A DNA stretch of 45,881 bases from an uncultured Bacilli bacterium. GTDB taxonomy: Bacteria > Bacillota_I > Bacilli_A > RF39 > UBA660. Position numbers and translations under genes: made by a program. The notes beneath the pieces were generated by a model. That model ran no database searches and was not told the origin of the DNA. It saw only the letters and a program-made list of their open reading frames with translations. Positions 32,429-39,715 of the stretch are shown here, in pieces (the stretch's first letter is position 1; the number at the start of each line of letters is the position of its first letter). The DNA lies in NCBI GenBank assembly GCA_910586295.1, contig CAJUGE010000002.1:1-45881 (forward strand). The letters are read 5' to 3'.

Positions 32429-32854
32429 ATGGAAGAAAATGAAAAGAAATTAGAAAAGAATAGTAAACGAAATGATATATTTTTAAGTGAATTTAGTGAT
32501 TATTTAAAAAAATCAGATGTTACAGATAAGACCATAAGAAAACATATAAGTAATATTAATTTTTATTTAAATAATTTTCTTACTTATTATGAAGATTTTA
32601 TTGTTATGGAAGATGGGGTTAATGAAGTCGATAATTTTTTAGGAGATTTCTTTATAAGAAAATGTTTATGGGCCAGTAAAACTTCTATTAAAGAGTATTC
32701 TGCAAGTTTAAAGAAGTTTTATAAGTGTATGCTTGAAAATAAGCATATAGAAGAACAAGATTATAAAGATTTATGTGATGAAATTAAGCAAAGTATGGAT
32801 TATTGGTTAGAGTCATTGGATGATTTTGATAACGGTAATTATTTTGCTTGGTAA
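32429..32854 (+). CDS. Protein resembling the N-terminal SAM-like domain of tyrosine recombinases
   Basis: A 141-residue helical protein. SEFSDYLKKSDVTDKTIRKH, SNINFYLNNFLTYYEDF, then TSIKEYSASLKKFYKCMLEN and a final acidic helix resemble the core-binding domain of phage integrases, but the catalytic domain is absent. Proteins of this sort are often found next to pRiA4b ORF-3 family genes, as here (ten bases apart). The role of the pair is unknown. Confidence 0.5.
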   Translation: MEENEKKLEKNSKRNDIFLSEFSDYLKKSDVTDKTIRKHISNINFYLNNFLTYYEDFIVMEDGVNEVDNFLGDFFIRKCLWASKTSIKEYSASLKKFYKCMLENKHIEEQDYKDLCDEIKQSMDYWLESLDDFDNGNYFAW

Positions 32855-32863
32855 GGAGTATGT

Positions 32864-33463
32864 ATGGAAAAAGTTTTGTTATTTAAAGTTAGTATAGATG
32901 ACTTAGAAGAAAAAATATGGAGAAAGATAGAGATTTTAGATGATAGTACTGTCGCAGATTTAGCTTATACTATATTGGCATCATTTGATTCTCTTGCTTA
33001 TCATTTATATGAAATAAATCACAATGGTATTGTTTATTCTTGCGGTGAGCCTAATAGAGACTTACTTAGTTTTACTGATGGGGAATATAAAAATGCTACT
33101 CTTGTTAAGTTGAATGATTTAGATTTTAATGATAAGAATATGTTTATGGATTATGATTTTGGTTCGACTACAACATTTAGAATAGAATATTTAAGTAGTA
33201 GCTCTTTAATGGAAAGTAAAGAAAATTATCCCTTAGTAATTGAAGGTCAAGGAAAGGGTATGCTTGATGATATGTCTGATTTTGAACTTAAAGATATAGT
33301 GGATGAGACAGATAGACTTGGTAAAAGTGAATTTTATTATACTCCTGGATATGATAGAGATGATTATTTTGATTATAGAGAATATGATATTATTAAGGAT
33401 AATTCTAAGTTAAAAGAAATATTTAGTAAGATTAAAAATGGGTATGAAAAAAAAGACTCCTAA
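32864..33463 (+). CDS. pRiA4b ORF-3 family protein
   Basis: A 199-residue protein. LFKVSIDDLEEKIWRKIEIL, DLAYTILASFDSLAYHLYEI, then FMDYDFGSTTTFRIEYL and YPLVIEGQGKGMLDD match the plasmid pRiA4b ORF-3 (IS1096 passenger) family; the D-Y-D-F-G-[SD] and G-x-G-x-x-x-P/L-D motifs are visible. Function is unresolved, although members travel with mobile elements. Second gene of a two-gene operon; it ends at a terminator shared with the minus-strand hydrolase. Confidence 0.75.
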   Translation: MEKVLLFKVSIDDLEEKIWRKIEILDDSTVADLAYTILASFDSLAYHLYEINHNGIVYSCGEPNRDLLSFTDGEYKNATLVKLNDLDFNDKNMFMDYDFGSTTTFRIEYLSSSSLMESKENYPLVIEGQGKGMLDDMSDFELKDIVDETDRLGKSEFYYTPGYDRDDYFDYREYDIIKDNSKLKEIFSKIKNGYEKKDS

Positions 33464-33476
33464 GTTGGAGTTTTTT
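33447..33476. terminator. Bidirectional terminator
   Basis: An A-run, ACTCC (33456-33460), TAAGTT, GGAGT (33467-33471) and a T-run give a hairpin with a U-tract on both strands. It serves both convergent genes. Confidence 0.8.
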
Positions 33477-33897
33477 AGTGTAGTTCTTTGCATACACCAG
33501 GATCTGGATTATAAAAGCAATGATTTTTGTAACTTCCTGCAAAGCTTTGGTCATACCATGTGCTTTTGCAGTTTGTTCCTTTTGCTGGAGCATAAAACCA
33601 TAGTGCGTTAGTGGCAGGATGGTAGTATTCACCTTTTAATACTCGTTCTGCTAATTGTTTTTCTTTAGAATTAGCACTTGTGAAAAATAATGGACTGGTA
33701 GTTCCAGAAAATTGATTTTTTTGATATATTGCATCTGTTATTGTTCTTATGTTTTTGAATGTTAGGCAATCTGCTAAAGCTCGGTTTACTACTACGTTTC
33801 CTACCATAAGCATTCCTAAATCACCTTCTGCTTGTGCTTCTGCTCTCATTATTCTTGCACATAAGTCTAATTCTTTGGTTGTGTAATTTATTAACAT
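33475..33897 (-). CDS. SleB/CwlJ-type cell wall hydrolase
   Basis: This 140-residue protein has the hydrolase signature ARIMRAEAQAEGDLGMLMVG then NVVVNR, with Glu20 the likely catalytic residue, and QFSGTTSPLF, AERVLKGEYYHPATNALWFY and CFYNPDPGVC typical of the SleB/CwlJ Hydrolase_2 family. Such enzymes are lytic transglycosylases acting on peptidoglycan, best known from spore germination, but members also occur in non-sporulating bacteria. No signal peptide is visible, so export is unclear. The ribosome binding site is AGGTGA on the minus strand, and a TATAAT on that strand lies at 33916-33921. Confidence 0.8.
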   Translation of the reverse strand: MLINYTTKELDLCARIMRAEAQAEGDLGMLMVGNVVVNRALADCLTFKNIRTITDAIYQKNQFSGTTSPLFFTSANSKEKQLAERVLKGEYYHPATNALWFYAPAKGTNCKSTWYDQSFAGSYKNHCFYNPDPGVCKELH

Positions 33898-33932
33898 ATT
33901 ATTTTCACCTATAGTATTATATGTGAAATTTG

Positions 33933-33961
33933 TTGAATTGTTTATTAGTAATGGTTAAAAT
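33933..33961 (+). promoter_or_regulatory. Promoter of the glycosylase gene
   Basis: TTGAAT (33933-33938), a 17-bp spacer and TAAAAT (33956-33961), 20 bp before the ATG at 33981. Confidence 0.6.
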
Positions 33962-33980
33962 AGTAGTAAGGAGTGATGTT

Positions 33981-34457
33981 ATGAGAGTGTTACATACTTT
34001 AGAGCCAATTTATGATGAAAATTCAAGAGTTTTGATTTTAGGAAGTTTTCCTAGTATTAAGTCTAGAGAGAAAATGATGTATTATTCACATCCTCAGAAT
34101 AGGTTTTGGAAAGTTATGAGTATACTTTTTGATGAGGAAATTTTGGATAAAAGAGATTTTCTGTTAAGGCATAATATTGCTTTATGGGATGTAATAGAGT
34201 CTTGTGAAATTGAAGGTTCAAGTGATAGTTCTATTAAAAATATTAAAGTTAATGATATAAAAATGATTGTAGATAAAACTAAAGTTGTTAACATTTTTGT
34301 ACTTGGTAGAAAGGCAATGGAACTTTATAATAAATATGTTTATCCTAATGTTAATATTGAGGCTAGATTGCTTTCCTCAAGTTCTCCTGCTAATGCTAGT
34401 AAGAGTTTGAATGATTTAGTTGATGAGTATAGTGTAATATTGGAGTGTCTGAGTTAA
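33981..34457 (+). CDS. DNA glycosylase of the uracil/hypoxanthine (Mug-like) family
   Basis: A 158-residue enzyme. LILGSFPSIKSREKMMYYSH and PQNRFWKVMS near the N-terminus form the active-site region; RHNIALWDVIESCEIEGSSD, VNIFVLGRKAMELYN and the C-terminal RLLSSSSPANAS complete the family pattern. Such enzymes cut deaminated bases (hypoxanthine or uracil) from DNA and start base excision repair; the exact substrate is inferred. ATG at 33981 follows AAGGAGTG; upstream in-frame starts lack a site. Transcribed divergently from the wall hydrolase. Confidence 0.8.
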   Translation: MRVLHTLEPIYDENSRVLILGSFPSIKSREKMMYYSHPQNRFWKVMSILFDEEILDKRDFLLRHNIALWDVIESCEIEGSSDSSIKNIKVNDIKMIVDKTKVVNIFVLGRKAMELYNKYVYPNVNIEARLLSSSSPANASKSLNDLVDEYSVILECLS

Positions 34458-34485
34458 GAAAATTGTTTATTTTTTAATAGAAGTG

Positions 34486-34494
34486 TGGTAGAAT
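34486..34494 (+). promoter_or_regulatory. Extended -10 promoter of tRNA-Trp
   Basis: TGG followed by TAGAAT, 30 bp before the mature tRNA 5' end. Confidence 0.5.
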
Positions 34495-34524
34495 TATAGA
34501 TGTTAAGAGTTTTTCTTAATATAT

Positions 34525-34598
34525 AGGGGTATAATATAATGGTAGTATTAGCGTCTCCAAAACGCTCCGTTCGGGTTCGAATCCTGATACCCCTGCCA
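34525..34598 (+). tRNA. tRNA-Trp (anticodon CCA), CCA end encoded
   Basis: Acceptor AGGGGTA (34525-34531) pairs with TACCCCT (34588-34594), with discriminator G and an encoded CCA. The anticodon stem AGCGT/ACGCT holds the loop CTCCAAA with anticodon CCA (34557-34559). The D-arm has ATA-TAATGGTAG-TAT; the T-arm is TCGGG-TTCGAAT-CCTGA. The final TGCCA is the start of an exact 52-bp repeat that recurs at 34939. Confidence 0.93.
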
Positions 34599-34645
34599 AT
34601 TAGATATGAACTCAAATTTAGAGTTTAGATATATATTTTAGGAGG
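34594..34645 (+). repeat. 52-bp direct repeat R1, copy 1 (starts in tRNA 3' end)
   Basis: It begins TGCCAATTAGATATGAACTC, contains the hairpin AACTC-AAATTTA-GAGTT and two copies of TTAGATAT, and ends TTTTAGGAGG, the ribosome binding site of the gene at 34655. Identical over all 52 bases to 34939-34990. Confidence 0.9.
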
Positions 34646-34654
34646 AATATAAAA

Positions 34655-34882
34655 ATGGAAAATGAAATTTTAGAAAGAAATGAAAAATTAACTCAATATT
34701 TAATCCAAGACATAATTAGGTTTAGTATGGCTATTTATGGTGTTGAGCATACTGTGGATGTTGATATGTATACTTCATTACCTGTAGAACAACTTATTTC
34801 AATGCATAAGCAGTTAAGAAAAGACTATTTGAATAGTTTAGGTGTTCAAGTAGATGAACAGGAAACTAGTATGAAAAAATAG
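34655..34882 (+). CDS. Small hypothetical protein in repeat-bounded cassette 1
   Basis: A 75-residue protein, mostly helical (NEKLTQYLIQDIIRFSMAIY, LPVEQLISMHKQLRKDY), with a charged tail. No family recognised. It is bounded by repeat R1 at 5' and repeat R2 at 3', the same arrangement as the next gene. It has an ideal AGGAGG site supplied by R1 and may be co-transcribed with the tRNA, since no other promoter is visible. Confidence 0.6.
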   Translation: MENEILERNEKLTQYLIQDIIRFSMAIYGVEHTVDVDMYTSLPVEQLISMHKQLRKDYLNSLGVQVDEQETSMKK

Positions 34883-34932
34883 AAAATTAAATAATAAGGG
34901 TTCGTAAAAATAAAAGTTTTGAACCCCTTTTA
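34876..34932 (+). terminator. Repeat R2 copy 1 with terminator
   Basis: R2 (34876-34910) covers the stop codon and reads AAAATAGAAAATTAAATAA, a few bases, then GGTTCGTAAAAA; a related copy is at 35626-35659. In this copy GGGTTC (34898-34903) pairs with GAACCC (34921-34926), followed by CTTTTA, a terminator. Only the left arm is kept in copy 2. Confidence 0.65.
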
Positions 34933-34938
34933 TAATCG

Positions 34939-34990
34939 TGCCAATTAGATATGAACTCAAATTTAGAGTTTAGATATATATTTTAGGAGG
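34939..34990 (+). repeat. 52-bp direct repeat R1, copy 2
   Basis: Exact copy of 34594-34645, including the TGCCA of the tRNA 3' end, although no tRNA precedes it here. It supplies the leader hairpin and ribosome binding site of the gene at 34999. Confidence 0.9.
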
Positions 34991-34998
34991 TAATAATA

Positions 34999-35631
34999 AT
35001 GGAAATTGAAGATTTAGAACAAGAATTAACAAAAAGGATAAATAGTTTGAAAACAGAATTAGATATTAGTATAAGACAAAAAGAAGTATTGTCTGTAATT
35101 GGGAGTTTAAAATCCATCAATAATTCTAGGCGAGGATATAATGGTATAGAACCTGCTATAAATATCTCTCGTGAGAGTTTTAATGATTTTATCAGTCTAC
35201 TAAGTCCAGATGAATATTTAAAAGGATATAGTAGTGGTGGTAGAAATTTTTTCGATGGACATTCTGAGAAATACATTTTTGATAAATATTACTTATCTCT
35301 TGGGCCTGGTGTCGTTTTAGAATTATCGTTCTGTGAAACTGAAATTAATGGATATTCTAATTCTATAAAAGAAAGCGAACTTTTTATTAGTTCGTTTACA
35401 GATTCACAGGATTTATTTATTAAAGTAGATAGCGAAACCTATGGATTCCCTGTAATTGAAATTTTAGATCAAAATGGTAAAAGCGTTTTTCAGTCTAATA
35501 CTACTGATGAATATTTAAAATTTGCTAATCAAGGATTGAATGAAGCGTTGAGGCCTATTTTAGTAGAAGATCTAACTAGTAGATTTCTTAATCCATTACA
35601 AATAGAAGAAAAAAAGGGGCCAATAAAATAG
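34999..35631 (+). CDS. Hypothetical protein in repeat-bounded cassette 2
   Basis: A 210-residue soluble protein of unknown function: an N-terminal coiled coil (EDLEQELTKRINSLKTELDI) and a beta-rich domain (YYLSLGPGVVLELSFCETEI, DLFIKVDSETYGFPVIEILD). The 5' leader is identical to that of the 75-residue gene before it, but the proteins are unrelated in sequence apart from their first residues (MENEILE and MEIEDLE). This looks like different contents in the same frame of repeats. Confidence 0.6.
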   Translation: MEIEDLEQELTKRINSLKTELDISIRQKEVLSVIGSLKSINNSRRGYNGIEPAINISRESFNDFISLLSPDEYLKGYSSGGRNFFDGHSEKYIFDKYYLSLGPGVVLELSFCETEINGYSNSIKESELFISSFTDSQDLFIKVDSETYGFPVIEILDQNGKSVFQSNTTDEYLKFANQGLNEALRPILVEDLTSRFLNPLQIEEKKGPIK

Positions 35632-35659
35632 AAAATTAAATAAGAAAGGTTCGTAAAAA
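35626..35659 (+). repeat. Repeat R2, copy 2 (terminator arm only)
   Basis: It matches 34876-34910 with small differences and ends GGTTCGTAAAAA. The complementary right arm is missing; a MazG-like pseudogene begins six bases later, so the cassette boundary was broken here. Confidence 0.7.
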
Positions 35660-35664
35660 CAGAA

Positions 35665-35991
35665 ATGGAGAAAGTTTATAATAAATTAGTTCGTGATAAT
35701 ATTCCTGATATTTGTAGAGCTAATGGTGAAGAGCCTTATACAAGAGTATTGTCTGATAGTGAATATTGGGAGTATTTATTGAATAAAGATCAAGAAGAAT
35801 TAAAAGAGGTAGAAACTGCAGAGTCTTTAGTATAGAGAAAAAAGGAGTTAGCAGATAAATTAGAATTAATTAGAGCTATGGCTGAATTTAATGGTTTTAG
35901 TTTGGATGATATAATACAGGAAGCAGATAGAAAGAGACAAAAGAATGGTTGTTTTCAAAAAAGACTACTATTAGAAAAAGTAATTAAATAA
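35665..35991 (+). pseudogene. MazG-like NTP pyrophosphohydrolase, broken by an in-frame TAG
   Basis: From ATG at 35665 it reads MEKVYNKLVRDNIPDI, later EYWEYLLNKDQEELKEVE, then TAG at 35833-35835. The same frame goes on with RKKELADKLELIRAMAEFNG and DIIQEADRKRQKNGCFQKR to TAA at 35989. Together these form a complete MazG-like/phosphoribosyl-ATP pyrophosphohydrolase-related protein of about 108 residues with the metal-binding E-E-L..E and E-L-A-D segments. GAG to TAG is one base change. There is no ribosome binding site before the ATG (R2 lies there), which also points to a dead copy. Confidence 0.85.
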
Positions 35992-36071
35992 AGATAGGCT
36001 AAATATTATAATTAGTATTTGGTCCTTTTTATTACAGTTTTACAAGAATTAATATTTGCGAAAATAAACGT

Positions 36072-36100
36072 TTGCTTTTTGAGGAATTTTATATTATAAT
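36072..36100 (+). promoter_or_regulatory. Promoter of the radical-SAM operon
   Basis: TTGCTT (36072-36077), a 17-bp spacer and TATAAT (36095-36100), 20 bp before the ATG at 36120. Confidence 0.65.
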
Positions 36101-36119
36101 ATGTTTGGGTGGTGGTAAA

Positions 36120-37337
36120 ATGGAATTAAAAGAAAAGTTAATTATTCTTGCAGATTCTGCTAAGTATGATGCTTCTTGTTCTTCTAGTGGTAGTAATAGA
36201 ACATCAGGTAAAGATGGTATAGGGAATGCAGTGTCATATGGTATTTGTCATTCATTTGCGTCTGATGGCAGATGTATTTCTTTACTTAAAATACTTATGA
36301 CTAATTCATGTATTTATGATTGTAAGTATTGCTTGAATAGAAGAAGTAATAATGTTAGACGTGCTATTTTTACACCAGAGGAAATATGTGAAGTTACTAT
36401 TAATTTTTATCGACGTAATTATATAGAGGGTTTGTTTTTAAGTTCTGGGATAGTTAAAAGTCCTGATTATACTATGGAACTTATGATAAGGGCTGTTTCA
36501 ATGCTTAGGAATAAATATCATTTTGGTGGCTATATTCATGCTAAGGCTATTCCTGGAGCTAGTAAGAGACTCTTAAAAGATTTGGGGAATTTAGTAGATA
36601 GACTTAGTGCTAATGTTGAGTTACCTACTGAAAATGGTCTTAAGTTACTTGCGCCTAATAAGAGTCAAAATGAGGTTAGTGAAATTATGGATTATGTTAA
36701 AAATAATCAAAGTAGGAAGTATGTACCTGCTGGACAGAGTACTCAGATGATTATAGGTGCGACTGGTGAAAGTGATTTGGAAGTAATACAAAGAAGTGAG
36801 AATATGTATGATAATTATAAATTAAAGAGAGTTTTTTACTCTGCTTATATTCCTGTAAACAAAGATAATTTACTTCCTGCTTTGGATAAACCGCCTTTAG
36901 TAAGAGAGAATAGACTTTATCAGGCTGATTGGTTACTTAGATATTATAACTTTAAGGTTAGTGACTTATTAAATAAAGATAATCCTAACTTTAATATTTT
37001 AATTGATCCTAAAGCAGATTATGCTTTAAGGCATTTAGATGAATTTCCAAAAGAGATTAATAAGTGCTCTTATTATGAATTACTTAAAGTGCCTGGTATA
37101 GGTGTAGTAAGCGCTAAGAGGATAATGAGTAGTAGAAGGAACTTTACTATTAAGTTTGAAGATTTGAAGAGGATGGGTATAGTGCTAAAGCGTGCTAAGT
37201 ATTTTATAACTTGTGATGGTAAATATTTTATAGATGGTAAATTTTTTAGAAAAGATTTTATAGAGGCTAATTTGGTTTTGGAAGATAGAATACCTGAAAT
37301 AAAGAGTTTGGAGCAACTTAGTTTATTTAATGAGTAA
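36120..37337 (+). CDS. Putative DNA modification/repair radical SAM protein (TIGR03916 type)
   Basis: A 405-residue enzyme with the radical-SAM cluster motif CIYDCKYC (Cys64, Cys68, Cys71), the extra Cys-rich N-terminus (ASCSSSGSN, YGICHSF, GRCISLLK), GYIHAKAIPGAS and a C-terminal helix-hairpin-helix DNA-binding part (ELLKVPGIGVVSAKRIM). This is the layout of the TIGR03916 family, predicted to act on DNA and nearly always paired with a TIGR03915 protein; the next gene is that partner. The chemistry is unknown. ATG at 36120 fits GGTGGTGG; an in-frame start at 36072 lies in the promoter. Confidence 0.88.
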   Translation: MELKEKLIILADSAKYDASCSSSGSNRTSGKDGIGNAVSYGICHSFASDGRCISLLKILMTNSCIYDCKYCLNRRSNNVRRAIFTPEEICEVTINFYRRNYIEGLFLSSGIVKSPDYTMELMIRAVSMLRNKYHFGGYIHAKAIPGASKRLLKDLGNLVDRLSANVELPTENGLKLLAPNKSQNEVSEIMDYVKNNQSRKYVPAGQSTQMIIGATGESDLEVIQRSENMYDNYKLKRVFYSAYIPVNKDNLLPALDKPPLVRENRLYQADWLLRYYNFKVSDLLNKDNPNFNILIDPKADYALRHLDEFPKEINKCSYYELLKVPGIGVVSAKRIMSSRRNFTIKFEDLKRMGIVLKRAKYFITCDGKYFIDGKFFRKDFIEANLVLEDRIPEIKSLEQLSLFNE

Positions 37338-38076
37338 AGTTTATATTTATGATGGAGATTTTCTTAGCCTTTTAAAGTTAATTTATTATTTAGTTAATAA
37401 TGGAATTAAACCAGATGACATAAAAGATGATATGTATTTTCCAAGTTTGTTAGAAGAAGTTATAAATTTGAGTTTTGATAATCAAGATGAAGTAATAAAA
37501 ATATTTGTAAATAGTTTTAGTAAAGATATATTTAAGACTTTGTATTATGTATTTTTGTCTGGCGATGGTAGAAAAGAATTAATTATTTATTATTTTTGTT
37601 TGAATGCATTTAAATATGGAAAAAGTATTATTTATAGAAGAAACTTGAAGTGTGTTAGTGAAGTACTTAGGATTAGTGAGTATGTAAATCATGAAAATCA
37701 TAAGTTTAAAGGTTTTCTTAGATTTAGGGAACTTGAGAATAAAGTATTATATGCTGAAATCGAGCCAGTTAATAATATATTGTATTTTTTAACAATTCAT
37801 TTTATGAAAAGGTTAAAGAATGAATATTTCATTATAAAAGATGTAGGTAGGGGAATTTTAAGTATTTATGATAAAAATAAGTTTGTTATAGTACGAGAAG
37901 ATGAGTTTTTAATTGCTACTGATTCAAGTAGTGAAGAAGAGGAGAAAATAGAAGAGTTATGGAAATTATTTTACAATACTATAGGCATTAGTGCTAGGAA
38001 GAATGATAGGTGTAGAATGAATTTTATGCCTAAGAGATATTGGAAACATATGTTGGAAGTGAGGGATTTGTTATGA
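37330..38076 (+). CDS. TIGR03915-type partner of the radical SAM protein
   Basis: A 248-residue protein that opens VYIYDGDFLSLLKLIYYLV and ends with NDRCRMNFMPKRYWKHMLEV. Both the start (Y-D-G-x-F-x-G/S-L-L) and the C-terminal M-x-F-M-P-K-x-Y-W are signatures of the TIGR03915 DNA-metabolism family. It overlaps the radical SAM gene by eight bases, so the two are made together and probably form one repair or modification system. The middle FKGFLRFRELENKVLYAEIE fits the same family. Confidence 0.85.
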   Translation: MSKVYIYDGDFLSLLKLIYYLVNNGIKPDDIKDDMYFPSLLEEVINLSFDNQDEVIKIFVNSFSKDIFKTLYYVFLSGDGRKELIIYYFCLNAFKYGKSIIYRRNLKCVSEVLRISEYVNHENHKFKGFLRFRELENKVLYAEIEPVNNILYFLTIHFMKRLKNEYFIIKDVGRGILSIYDKNKFVIVREDEFLIATDSSSEEEEKIEELWKLFYNTIGISARKNDRCRMNFMPKRYWKHMLEVRDLL

Positions 38077-39626
38077 GAAAAGTAGTTAGTGGTGAAGAAT
38101 TAAAAAATAAGATGAGCGAGGCTATTAATTTGTTATGTGATACTGTTAAGTGTACTTTAGGTCCGAAAGGAAATAATGTTATTATAGATCATTCAAGTTT
38201 TAGTCCTTTTATTACTAATGATGGAGTTACTATTGCAGAGAGTATTCAGAGTGATGATACAATAGTTAATGTTATATTAGAGATAGCAAAAGAGGCTTCT
38301 ATAAAGACTAATCAAAATGTTGGAGATGGAACTACTACGACTTTGGTTATTTTGCAAAGTATTTTTAATAGTTGTTTAAAATGTATAGATAGCGGGGTAA
38401 GTCCTATAGTTTTAAAGAGAGAGTTAGATGAATATTTAAAGAAAGTTATTCTTATGTTAGAGAATGAAAGAATAGATGTTAGGGATGATATGATAGAGAG
38501 TATTTCTAATATTTCGTCTAATGATAAGGAAATATCTAGAGTGTTAAGTGAAGTGTTTTTTAAAGTTCCTGTTAAAGAAGGTATCACTATAAGTGAAGTG
38601 GATGTGGAAAAAGTAGATGTCAAGTATTATAAAGGTTATATGTTTCAAAGTATTTTGGCTTCTTCTTTATTACTTTTAGATAAAAGTAGTATTAATTATC
38701 AAGATAGTTTGTTGTTAATTGTAGATGATGTGTTAGATGATTTAGAGTGTAGTAGCAGTATACTTAATGAGGTTATGAAGAATAAGAAACCACTTATAAT
38801 AGTTGCTAGCGATTTTTCAGATTATTTTGTTAATAATATAGTCTCTTATGTTTTAAATAATGAGTTAAAGTGTGTACTTCTTAAAGTTAATGAGTATGGT
38901 GTCAGGCTTAGAAGTGTAGAAAGAGATTTGGCAGTTATAAGTGGTGCTAAAATTGTTAATAGAGAAAGTGATATTAGTGTTCATAGTTTAGGTATGGTAA
39001 AGAGTATTTATGTTACTAAAGAACAAGCTAGGATTGATTTTAATTCTAATAAAGATATAAAAAATTATATAGAGAATATTCGTAGTGAGTTAGAAGAAAT
39101 AAATGATGAATATGATAGAGAATTTTATAATAAAAGATTATCAATGTTTGAAGGGTGTAGTGCTAATATAATTATAGGTGCTAATACTAAGATAGAACTT
39201 AGAGAAAGAAGAATGAGATTAGATGATGCTTTGTGTTCTGTTTATTCATCAGGTAATGGTGTACTTATAGGTGGTGGGTTATCTCTTTTAAAAATTTCTA
39301 AAAATATAACTGCAGTAAATGAAGTAGAGAATATTTGGAAGAATGCTTTAGAGATGCCTTTTAGGCAATTAATGTTAAATTCTGGGTTAGATTATAAGTC
39401 AGTTATGTCCCAGATAGAGGAAACTAAATTTAAGAAAGTTTATAATATATATAAAGAAGAATTTGAAAGTGTAGAAAATAGTAGTGTATTAGATTCTTAT
39501 GAGGTTATTGTTAATTCAATTATTAATGCTTGTTCTATTGCAACTATGTTAATTACTACTAATAGTTTGGTTATTAATGAAGAGTTAAATAATCTAAATA
39601 AAAATAATGATTATGGTAATATTTAA
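38073..39626 (+). CDS. Divergent GroEL-like chaperonin
   Basis: A 517-residue protein with group I chaperonin marks: KCTLGPKGNNVIID, ITNDGVTIAESI and NVGDGTTTT (ATP-hydrolysis Asp85, equivalent to Asp87 of E. coli GroEL), and LDDALCSVYSSGNGVLIGGG near the C-terminus. The apical part is strongly diverged, the GGM-rich tail is missing (it ends NNDYGNI) and no groES is adjacent. It may not be the housekeeping GroEL. ATG at 38073 overlaps the TIGR03915 stop (ATGA), so it belongs to the repair operon, perhaps as a dedicated folding or assembly factor; that is inference. Confidence 0.85.
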   Translation: MRKVVSGEELKNKMSEAINLLCDTVKCTLGPKGNNVIIDHSSFSPFITNDGVTIAESIQSDDTIVNVILEIAKEASIKTNQNVGDGTTTTLVILQSIFNSCLKCIDSGVSPIVLKRELDEYLKKVILMLENERIDVRDDMIESISNISSNDKEISRVLSEVFFKVPVKEGITISEVDVEKVDVKYYKGYMFQSILASSLLLLDKSSINYQDSLLLIVDDVLDDLECSSSILNEVMKNKKPLIIVASDFSDYFVNNIVSYVLNNELKCVLLKVNEYGVRLRSVERDLAVISGAKIVNRESDISVHSLGMVKSIYVTKEQARIDFNSNKDIKNYIENIRSELEEINDEYDREFYNKRLSMFEGCSANIIIGANTKIELRERRMRLDDALCSVYSSGNGVLIGGGLSLLKISKNITAVNEVENIWKNALEMPFRQLMLNSGLDYKSVMSQIEETKFKKVYNIYKEEFESVENSSVLDSYEVIVNSIINACSIATMLITTNSLVINEELNNLNKNNDYGNI

Positions 39627-39692
39627 TTGTTATTTTTTTCATAGACAAAACTCGACAAATTAATTGTAAGAATAAATTAAATATGCTAAACT

Positions 39693-39698
39693 TATAAT
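39693..39698 (+). promoter_or_regulatory. -10 element before the M60 peptidase gene
   Basis: TATAAT lies 18 bp before the ATG; the best upstream TTGTAA (39664-39669) is badly spaced (23 bp). The start of transcription would be very near the AAAGGAGG ribosome binding site. Confidence 0.35.
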
Positions 39699-39715
39699 AG
39701 AAAGGAGGTTAAAAA

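Noticed and set aside
38312..38623. Minus-strand Ser/Thr/Ile-rich reading frame in the GroEL-like gene
   Set aside because: Complement of a real coding region without start signals.
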